Part shown: positions 52,630 to 61,407 of the stretch, piece after piece
Position numbering within the stretch: the stretch's first letter is position 1
Layout of the letters: each line of letters opens with the position of its first letter
NCBI RefSeq assembly: GCF_001039355.2
Contig: NW_019775715.1
Location: 154,287 to 218,286 of the forward strand
Length of the DNA: 64,000 nucleotides
Direction of reading: 5' to 3'
From: Lingula anatina
Taxonomy: Eukaryota > Brachiopoda > Lingulata > Lingulida > Lingulidae
Program-made: the position numbers and the translations under genes
Notes under the pieces: model-generated
Seen by the model: the letters and a program-made list of their open reading frames with translations, nothing else
Told to the model about the DNA's origin: nothing
Databases searched by the model: none

Positions 52630-55600
52630 TCAGTCCAGGAAGAGAGATTGCAGCTTTTTCCATTTTTCATTAAATTTATCTATTGTCATGTTTCTTAGAC
52701 TTATATTTCTCTCTACGATGTAGGCCTGTCTCCATTCTATTTTAATATTTTCTATGTTTGGGGTAATGTTTTTCATTTTAAATTTATATATAATAAATTT
52801 TGTTATTATCAGTAAACTGTTGAGCGCATTGCACTTCAAATTTGGAATTCCTAGAATTATATCAGATGCTGTTAATTGTAATACTTGTCCAGTCTTTAAA
52901 TGGATCCAGTCTTGTATTTGTGCCCAAAGGGGAGCAATTACTTTGCACTCAATAAATAAATGTTGAAGAGTTTCAGGATGTTCATTACAGAAGGAGCAGG
53001 TCTCTGCGTCTTTTATCCCAATTTTTCGTAAAAAATTATTTGTAGCTAAAATTCTTTTTGATACTCTAAATTGAAACCAGCGCAGTTTAGTATCTAAAGT
53101 ACATTGGAAAGGAATGTTATTCAAGATTTTCCACTCTTCAGCTGTGAGAGGTTCTTTAAAAAAGAGTTCCCATTTTGACATTGCATTAGTCTTTTTCATT
53201 TCGTTTGAGTTCAAAATATTGTAAAAAGGTTTCCCTCCTTTTGTAAATTTAAGTAACCATTTAAGTTGGGTTGAAATTATAGGGAGCTCAATTTTTACTT
53301 GTAAATTATCTATATTCATTTGTTTTTGAAATTTTTTTACTGCGCATAGTATACTTGTGAATGTAACATAGTTTATTATATTCCCGTGCCTTTCCTTGAA
53401 CTGTTCGTATGTGAGGTAATTTCCCTCTGTATCGATCAAGTCATTTACGTTTCTTATACCTATTTTATTACAGGTTCTTATAAGAATAGGATTGTTTTTT
53501 ATCAGTATTTTATCATTTAACCATAAACATTCTTTTAAAAAAAATTCTTTTGTATCAATAAATTTATTGTTTAACAGTCTGCACCATGCATCAATGACCT
53601 GATTCCAAAAAGCATTTTTTGATCAGTTCTTAATTTTTGCATTTCAGATATTCCCATTTCAGACCAGTGTACACCCTTACTTCCCGGGATCAGACTAAGG
53701 AAAAAGAAAGACCATTTTGAATTTTTGTGCATGATTCTCCTGAGCCATGAAATTTTTAGGGAATCAATATAGTTTCTAATATCGGGGACTTTTATACCAC
53801 CATTTGAGTACGACTGTGTCATTATATCTCGTTTTACTCTTTCAATTTTTCCATTCCATATGAAATTAAAGCACATTTTTTGTATTTTGTCTACATATTT
53901 GTTTGGTATTGGCAATGTCGAAAATAAATGAGTCATTTTTGGAAGGATCAATGATTTAAAAATTACATTTCTCCCCAAAACTGTTAGCGATCGGTGAGTC
54001 CATTGTTTCATAATTCTTTCCATATCTTCGAGTTTCTCCCTATAGTTTTTCTCAATCATTTCATGTAGATTTACTGAGAAATCTATTCCAAGGATTCTGA
54101 AAAAACGTTCATTCCAATCGAGGTTCAGCTCTTTGCACATGATCTCTTGTGAATCTTTCTTGCTTCCGAACCAGTTTAAATTTAGTTTTTTGATTGTTCA
54201 TTTGTAGTCCAGAAAATTGTGAGAATTCATTTAGAACCTTTAGGGTATTTCTTAAACTTTTTTCAGTCCCATCCAACACAATAGTCGTGTCATCAGCATA
54301 CTGGGAGATGAGAAAAGTTTGATTATGTATTGTAATGCCTTTTATGTCTATTTCATTTTTAACATGATACTTAGTATCTCAGCACAAAGAATGAAAAGGT
54401 AAGGGGAGATGGGATCCCCCTGACGGCAACCCCGAGAAAGATTGAAGAAAGAAGAGGCAAAACCATTAACCAAGACACACGAAGAGGAGTCTTTAAGGAA
54501 GAGTTTTATCCATTTTATGATAGATTCTCCAAAGCCAAAGAATTCAAAGGTTTTTTCGATAAAACCCCAGTCGATTGAATCGAAAGCCTTAGCAAAATCG
54601 ATTTGCATCAACAGACCTGGTATTTCATGTGCGTCACAGTATTCAATTAAATCGAAAATGGTCCGTGTATTCTCANGGTCTTCATTTATTAATAATGGTA
54701 ATACTTTCTTTATTCGATTCGTTATACATGCCGAGGCGAGTTTATACACAACATTAAGTAGTGATATCGGTCTTAGGTTTTTTGGTGGGCTTATTATGTT
54801 TTGGTAGAAGGACGATTATACCCCGGGTAAGAGTTATAGGTAGTTCGTCTTTTTCGTATGCCTCGTTTATACATCTTATTAAAAAACTATTTAGTTCTTT
54901 CCAAAAGAATTTGAAAAATTCGTAAGTAAACCCATCGGTACCTGGGCTCTTTTCATTTTTCGTTTGTCTTAATACTGTATAGAGTTCAGTGTAGCTTATC
55001 TCTCCTTCGAGTGAGGATGCTTCGGCTTCGGTCAATTTTGGAGTTTCAATATTTTCCAATCGAGTTTTTATGTCTACTGATTCGTGATTTTGTTTCTTAA
55101 ATAAATTTTCGTAAAAGCGTGCGGTTTCTTTGAGAATATCATTTTGTTCAGTAAGAATATTTCCGTTATCTGTTACCAGTTTAGTTATTGACTTATTTGT
55201 AAAATTGCGATTTTCCAGTGCCAAAAAATATTTTGATGGTTTTTCTCCGTATTCGATCCATCTTTCTTTTGATCTAATAATTATACCTTTAACTTTTATT
55301 TTTCTTATATTTTCCAGTTTCATCTTTTCCTTATTTATCATTTCAAGAATTTCTTCTTTTTTGTCTAATTCGGCCTCATTTTTAAGATCATTCTCTAGGT
55401 CGTTTATAGTGTTTTCCACTTGTTTTTCCTCAGACTCTGTTTTCTTTTTTTATCCTAGCACCAAAAGCAATCGTTTTCCCCCTAATTTTCATTAAAAGAG
55501 TTTCGAGTAATAGCCCATCGCTTATAGTTAACTGTAAAGAATGCCCGTCAATATTCAGTATGTTATCTCTATTATAGGGCGCTGCTGCATACTCTAAGAT

Positions 55601-56420
55601 AGTTTCATTGATTATCTGCTTTACCATATCGGCATTCTCACTTTCATATAAGTGGGAGTTATTGAATTTCCAAAAACCTTTTCCGTGTTTAATTTTTCTA
55701 TTTAACTGTAAGTCCAGAGTAATAATGGAGTGGTCGCTCTTATAACCTGGAATAATCTGACTATCTTCGATAAAGTTTGTAATGGTTGTGGAAACAATAA
55801 AATAATCTAACATTGCCTGTTTGAAAGGCGTAGGCTGCCGCCATGTATACTGTCTAACTTCCTCATGCATTTCCCTCCATATATCATGCCAGTTATGCAA
55901 GTCCATTAAGGTATAAAGCTGATTAGAGGCCTTGGGGTTATTTTTATGTTTATAGTTATACGTGTCCTTCTCTTGGTTTAATACTAAGTTAAAGTCCCCA
56001 CAAATAATATGATCCTGATTTCCAAATTTCATTATTATCTCGTGTATTTTTAAGAAAAATTCAGGTGAATCATTATTGGGACCATACAGATTTATGAGTG
56101 AAATGTCTTTTTCATCTACTGTCATACTAAGAGCAATAAAGTTTCCGCTAGTGTCTTTCTCAACCTCTTTAATTTTATATTCAAAGTTATTGTTAACCAG
56201 TATTGCAACTCCTCTTGAGTTAGAGGTTCCATGACTGAAAAAGCATTTAAAACCCCATTCAGCTCTTATATATGTTTCCATAGATAATGTACTATGAGTA
56301 TCTTGCAGACAGTGGAAAAGGATTTCTTCCGCAAGAAATTGAACACATCTAACCGCTTATTTCGGTCACCAAGGCCCCTACAATTTACTGAGCATATTTT
56401 AATATTTGATTTGGTTTGTG
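52630..56420 (-). pseudogene. LINE ORF2: endonuclease, reverse transcriptase, Cys-His knuckle (frameshifted)
   Basis: The endonuclease part begins near 56420 (IKICSVNCRGLGDRNKR), then breaks near 56312. It continues 56281-55430 with GVAILVN, LINLYGPN, CGDFN, MLDYFIVS and SDHSI, the L1-type metal-binding and catalytic motifs. The reverse transcriptase starts about 55419 and shows KSPGTDGFTYEFFK, LMQIDFAKAFDSIDW, RGCRQGDPISPYLFIL and QYADD (near 54290-54304). The C-terminal part (53571-54140 and 52630-53439) ends with CSFCNEHPETLQHLFIEC, a Cys-Cys-His-Cys knuckle. Frame breaks fall near 55450, 54778, 54358, 54190 and 53613, all within runs of five to seven A on the coding strand. In a living copy this protein nicks the target and copies its RNA there. 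Confidence 0.88.
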
Positions 56421-57197
56421 TATATCTCGCAGGTTTCTGCCGCATATGTACCCCGGTATATACGGCAGAAAATAAATTTACATCGCACAGACATATTCTA
56501 AGTATAGGTATAGCAATTCGTACTGACGTATCAAATCTACGTCTTTCGTTGTTGCAAACTAATAGGGATAACTTAACTACATATATATCAGTTATACTAT
56601 ATAATGCATTATCAAATTCACTTCCATCCACCCACGTATACGGTAGATCACTTGTACTCATTCTACCAGAATTGACATACCATTCATACAACTCACTTAA
56701 AACATGCACTCCTACACATACAAGAGCCCACGCACACCACGAATATGTAAACCACATAAGTGAAATTATTTAACTGACAGATGTTCAAATATGCAGTATG
56801 TTCACATTATTCATTATAGAATATATAAATCTACACAGATCCTACATGAAAGTGAATAATACAAATGAAACACTTTTTTCAGTAAAATCAATGCCATTTA
56901 AGCTGCTTGTAACCTAAGAGAAATATTTTCTATAAAATTTATAACACAGCTTGACTCACCTCGTCTCAGTAGTGTGAATGAAGAGTTAAACTGTACATAC
57001 CACTGAACACTTTCTCCGGAGTCGAGGAATCTTAGTAAAGAAGACTGAATAAATACCTTAAAAACATTAATAATAGAAGTAAGTTAGACAGATGATAATA
57101 ATAATAATTCTAAACATATGTTTATATGCAGTCACTCATGATAATCGGGCTAAGCAGTTTGCTTATGAGTTATTGTTCACATTTTTTAATTGGTTCT

Positions 57198-58145
57198 TTA
57201 AGTTTTCCTTAGTTTAAGTTTTTCGTCCAAGTTATCACAAATGTCAATTTTCATCCTGCGACCATTTCCATTTTTCAGTTGACAGAAAATGTTACAATTA
57301 AAAAACCAGGCACTTTCTACCTCCTCATACTGTTTGAGCTTGTTTAGGAGAGTCAAGTTTTTCAAGGTTATATCGTCAAACATGCGCACACCAGACTGGA
57401 GTTCTTTCTTTTTCCTCAGAATTGTTTTTTTAACCTCTGTGTTTTTTAGTTTTACGATCACTGGTTTCACCTGCCCCTGTTTGCCTGGTATACGGTGGAT
57501 CGCTGTGATGTCCGTGGTAGGGATTTCAAGCTTCAACTCCTTTTTTAGCAAGTTGGTAAACACCACACGGAGATTTTCGTCCTTCTGTTCTGGCAAATTG
57601 ATCACCCGTATGTTTGTTTTTCTGGAGTATTGTTCATTATGATTACTAAGGCGAGCGGCTTCTTTCGTTGAGTATTCATTTTGTTTTAGTCTTTCATTTA
57701 GATCTTTCATCTCCCTATCTTTACCTCTTAGAACCTCTTTCAAATTATTGTTTTCCATCATGAGGCTATCAACCTGCTCTTGTAAATTTGCAGAGCGGTT
57801 TTCAGTCTCTACTTTCAGTTCCTCAACTTTTTGTTGAAACTTTGCTTCTAAATCAGACAACATGTGTTTTATTTCTGCTTGGAAGTTCTGAAGAAGTTTC
57901 TTTATAACACTAGAGACTGTTTTTTCCAGATCATCTTTTTTAATGGTTTCCTGAATTTCACTTTTTATTTCAGATAGTTAATTCATTAGTAATTGTATTT
58001 CATCAGAGCTTGAGTTGGCCACCTCGGAATGTGGTCTTTTTGGCTTCCCACCTGTTGTGTGTGATTTTTTGTTTGCTTTCTCACTGTCACATATGAGGAA
58101 CCTGGACATCGTTCTATTTTCTGCTTTACTATGCTTAGATGCCAT
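57198..58145 (-). pseudogene. LINE ORF1, L1 ORF1p-like (one in-frame stop)
   Basis: A start at 58145 (MASKHSKAENR) gives a basic, Ser-rich head. A TAA at 57980-57978 interrupts the frame, which otherwise continues unbroken to 57198. Downstream comes a coiled coil of about 90 residues (EELKVETENRSANLQEQVDS and onward), then NIRVINLPEQ and RIPGK, matching the RRM-type core of L1 ORF1 proteins, and a Lys-rich end. ORF1p coats the element RNA as a trimer. The frame is also open upstream to 58214. Confidence 0.82.
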
Positions 58146-58243
58146 AGTCTTCTCACACAATGCAATGGTACCCTTATAACCCTTATAACTTAAATGAAAT
58201 GACCCCATAGACACCTCAAAGTTTCACATAGAACCCACGTGTA

Positions 58244-59435
58244 CTACCTTGGTATTGTTTGGTGGCTGCTGCCCGGTTGTGGTATTATTCCAATAGTTTT
58301 CATCCCCATTACTATCGCCTTGATGAAAGCAATCGTGGCTTCATCTTTATTATCAAGCATACTCAATTCTTGGCCTATACAGTGTAGTGTTTCGGCCGTA
58401 CTACGACTTTCACCCACCACTTGTTCTTTTATACGTAGAGCTCTCTGGTATGTACTGAGGGCCTCTGCGTGATTTCCCTGTGCAGATATGGCACGAGCTA
58501 ATTTATGTATTGCGGTTGCTGTAAACTCATGGTATTCTCCCTTTATCTTCTCACACAAAACCACCAGCGTCCTTAGGACAACCACATCATACTTATCCAT
58601 GGCATGAATCCGCAAAAGCGTTTTAAATATGTCAGTACCTATGTAGTGTAGTGTATCGGCTGTACCGCGACTTTCACCCAGCACTTGCTCCTTTATACGT
58701 AGAGCTCTTTGTAAAGTACTAAGAGCCTCTGCGTGGTTTCCCTGAGCAGATAGGGCAGCTGCCATAACTTCTAATGTGGTTGCTGTCTGCTCGTGCATTT
58801 CTCCTAGAAACTTTTCTCTCATGGTCAGAGCTCTCCTCAGGACATCCAATGCACCGTCTGCACTGCCCAGCACTATCATTTCTTGACCCATGCACTGTAA
58901 TGTCGCGGCTGTACTCTGGCTTTCCCCCAGGGCCTGTTCCCTTATACGTAAAGATCTTTGAAATGTACTAAGAGCCTCTGCGTGGTTTCCCTGAACAGAT
59001 AGGGCACATGCCATATAATCTAATGTGGTTGCTGTCTGCACGTGCATTTCTCCTAGTATCTTTTCACTCATGGTCAGAGCTCTCCTCAGGACATCCAATG
59101 CACCGTCTGCACTGCCCAGCACTATCATTTCTTGACCCATGCACTGTAATGTCGCGGCTGTACTCTGGCTTTCCCCCAGGGCCTGTTCCCTTATACGTAA
59201 AGATCTTTGAAATGTACTAAGAGCCTCTGCGTGGTTTCCCTGTGCAGATATGGCACGAGCTAATTCATGTATTGTGGCTGCTGTGCTTTCGTGGTATTCT
59301 CCTAGCATCTTCTCCTCTATAGCCAGAGCTCTCCTGAGGACATCCACTGCACCGTCTGTATTACCAATCTCTATCATTTTAGTACCTATGTTGTACAGTG
59401 TAATGGCTGTACTGCAACTTTCACCCAGCATTTGC
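58244..59435 (-). CDS. TPR-repeat protein, kinesin-light-chain-like TPR array (partial)
   Basis: About 397 codons of continuous TPRs ending in a stop at 58244. Units alternate between a form with LGESQSTAATLQCMGQEM and a form with GEMHEQTATTLEVMAAALS, each about 41-42 residues; paired helices carry the A-L-x-I-x-E-x-x-L-G-E signature of kinesin light chain and NPHP3-type repeats. Nine to ten TPRs are visible. One double unit (83 codons) is duplicated almost exactly. The array is cut at EQMLGE-type sequence (QMLGES) by an N at 59436, beyond which the minisatellite starts. It is a scaffold of unknown partner. The C-terminal tail is short and rich in Pro/Ser. The 5' exons are not identified. Confidence 0.7.
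58821..59242 (-). repeat. 249-bp tandem duplication inside the TPR array
   Basis: 58821-58993 and 59070-59242 appear identical for 173 bases, offset by 249 bases (83 codons, one TPR pair). The flanking units are diverged, so this pair arose recently or was homogenised. Confidence 0.9.
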
Positions 59436-59436
59436 N

Positions 59437-59690
59437 GCCCACATCTGGCCCACATCTGGCATGCCATACATTTGCCAGATATTGCCAGATCTGGGCCGAC
59501 ATCTGGCCATATGAGCAAATGTGGACTGGGCCAGATGTGGCAATGTCTGGGCCAGATCTGGCCCAAACATTGCCACATCTGGCCCACATGTGGCAAGCCA
59601 TACGTGGGCCATACCTTTTGCCAGACATTGCCAGACGTTGCCAGATCTGGGCCAGACATGGGCCAGATCACTGAGGCTGTCTGGCCCCGG
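59437..59690. repeat. 11-bp-period minisatellite with palindromic unit
   Basis: Degenerate units of the form GCCAGATCTGG (CCAGATCTGG is its own reverse complement), with GCCACATCTGG and GCCAGACATT variants. Because the period is 11 and units lack stop triplets, several frames on both strands are open. On the - strand one frame runs on from a splice acceptor into the TPRs. Confidence 0.88.
59528..59585. repeat. 58-bp near-perfect palindrome
   Basis: Two 29-base arms (59528-59556 and 59557-59585) are inverted copies with one mismatch and no spacer, centred on AGATCT. It could form a cruciform or a very stable RNA hairpin. Confidence 0.9.
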
Positions 59691-59700
59691 GCTCCCCTCT

Positions 59701-59725
59701 CGACCTCTGAAAAGAAAATCACACT
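59701..59725 (-). promoter_or_regulatory. splice acceptor 5' of the minisatellite/TPR exon
   Basis: The - strand reads GTGATTTTCTTTTCAG then AGGTCG, with the exon starting at 59706. From there the frame is open through the minisatellite into the TPRs (phase 1). This is the only good acceptor I see close upstream of the array. Confidence 0.45.
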
Positions 59726-59884
59726 TAACATCGATAAAGTCCGGGAAATGATAAACTAAGAACGATATATCGGGTCATCTTCACACCCCCTCCGCTTTAT
59801 GCATTTAGATAATTATCAATGCTACCGTATAAAGTAGGCCTACGTTGACGACTGAGATAAAGAGTTTAATTTCCACCACTGACG

Positions 59885-60113
59885 CAGTGGCGGATTTTGG
59901 GGTGGGGGGTCGGGGGGGGGGGGGGGTTCTGACCCCCCCTCTTCGATTTCTGACAAAAATCTCACTAATACTTCCCTCTTGAATTTAGAATTTTGACCAG
60001 CTGAAACACAGATCTAAACCGGACCAAATGACACTGTTCGCCCTCTGAAATAGATGTTTGGGGCCCTCTGAACCCCACCCCCCACCCTTCAAAAAATCCT
60101 GGATCCGCCCCTG
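59885..60113 (+). mobile_element. dispersed repeat family 3, copy b (hAT-like ends)
   Basis: Begins CAGTGGCGGATTTTGGGG and ends CCTGGATCCGCCCCTG, inverted CAG(T/G)GGCGGAT termini typical of hAT-type MITEs. It contains long G and C runs. No target duplication is visible, so an end may be rearranged; a second CATCCGCCCCT phrase follows at about 60120. The matching copy is at 51041-51224. Confidence 0.62.
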
Positions 60114-60424
60114 AAACCGTACATCCGCCCCTAAAATCGTACACCGATTTGTACATCCTAGTGTTCAGTTCACAAACATAACCTCCAAACTTGTAAATTA
60201 ATTCTAACGGAGTCGCTTGCTTGTGCACTCGACTCATTTCATGGCCTTTCATGTAATTAATATAACCCAAGTGTAGCTCCTACTTGTGCAATTTGGATAG
60301 GCCCTATTGATGATCTTGAATAAAGGGTTGAGGGGAAATTTCGCCCTGAATTGATTGAATATATCTCTCAAAAGCGTGTATATCAGACATGAATAAATAA
60401 ATATAAATAAATAAATATCAAAAA

Positions 60425-60425
<1 letters not shown>

Positions 60426-60475
<50 letters not shown>
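60426..60475. repeat. (AAT)n microsatellite
   Basis: About sixteen ATA/AAT units. Confidence 0.9.
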
Positions 60476-60478
<3 letters not shown>

Positions 60479-60712
60479 GTTTCCCATTTTAGCCGCTAGA
60501 TGGCACTTGTGTATGACAGCATCCACAACAGTAAATGTGATATAAGTGGATAAATTGTAATTATTTATATGTCTGATTTTGGCAAACGGTCAGTTTACTT
60601 GGATGAAATTATCCAAATCTCTTAATTTGAAGGAAAATATTCTTTTCTGGTGAAAAAGAGGGTTTATCATCACATCCAGACACAACTAGCCTCGATTTCG
60701 CCATATGTATTT

Positions 60713-60727
60713 TGACGTCATAAAAGA
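60713..60727 (+). promoter_or_regulatory. CRE-like site next to a TATA-like box
   Basis: A perfect TGACGTCA (60713-60720) is followed at once by ATAAAAGA. A transcription start about 30 bases on would give a 5' leader of roughly 160 bases before the ATG at 60913. Known CREB/ATF sites have this sequence; use here is inference. Confidence 0.4.
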
Positions 60728-60867
60728 GCAGACGTCTCGACGATAAAGTTACGACGGCAGTCGAGATAACTACTCTGCGATTGATTCGAGTTTTACTGAG
60801 TTTATTGATAGTTTATTACATTAATTTCAGTGCAAATTGTTGCTTTTAAAACACAGATCGTTTAAAG

Positions 60868-60900
60868 ATGTTCGGTGGAACACTGGAATTTCGGATTTAA
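60868..60900 (+). other. upstream ORF (10 codons) in the PLAT-protein leader
   Basis: ATG at 60868 to TAA at 60898-60900, in the same frame as the main ATG 12 bases later. It closes the frame upstream and so supports 60913 as the start. Confidence 0.5.
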
Positions 60901-60912
60901 TACAGCAAAGCG

Positions 60913-60985
60913 ATGAAGATGATGAGCCGGACCGTTGTCAACTGTTTGTTGACATTTTTGGTTTTGGCGATTACAGTCCAAGAAG
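60913..60985 (+). CDS. PLAT protein exon 1 (signal peptide)
   Basis: Encodes MKMMSRTVVN, a hydrophobic core and VQE, ending before GTAACT in phase 1. Three ATGs fall in the first four codons. Confidence 0.75.
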
Positions 60986-61376
60986 GTAACTTTTGAATTT
61001 TCAAAATCTAATCATTTGACTAACTCACAGCTCTTTTGCTAGCCATGTGACTTTCATTTTATATAAAACGGAAATACGTCCATAAGAACTGCCTCCACGC
61101 ACTTTGGACACCAAATCTCGGTGATTTTAGTCTTGGTATTGTTGCTTATCACAAATGCGTAAATTCAGTTTTGTGTGTGTGGGCAAAATGTTTAATTGTT
61201 TGTTTGTTTGTTTGTTTGTTTGTTTTTTAGCCTATGCTTACATCTTACTAATGGCTTGCAATGAAAGAAAATTCACTCTCTTTGAGGTGCTAAATTTTTT
61301 ACCCAGTTTTTGTAAGTTTTGAGTGTTAACCGTTCCAAGGGAGGGGGGGTGAGAGGGGACTGGAGAGAGAGAGAGC

Positions 61377-61407
<31 letters not shown>

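Larger units (their letters stand above)
52600..58240 (-). mobile_element. near full-length L1-superfamily LINE, broken
   Basis: On the - strand, in order: a short leader, ORF1 (coiled coil plus RRM-like segment), a spacer of about 0.8 kb, and ORF2 with apurinic-like endonuclease, reverse transcriptase and a C-terminal Cys-His knuckle. This is the L1/Tx1 arrangement. ORF1 has one in-frame stop and ORF2 about six frame breaks, so the copy as written cannot encode its proteins. The ends are approximate: the right end abuts the TPR stop codon at 58244, and the left end lies somewhere below 52630. There is an N at 54676. Confidence 0.88.

Noticed and set aside
55130-55495. Frames on the + strand within the LINE, and likewise 56294-56773 and 54442-54807
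   Set aside because: Antisense shadows of the LINE ORF2 coding strand.
58239-59759. Several + strand frames across the TPR array and minisatellite
   Set aside because: Antisense of the TPR exon, kept open by its repeats; peptides show no TPR or other signature.
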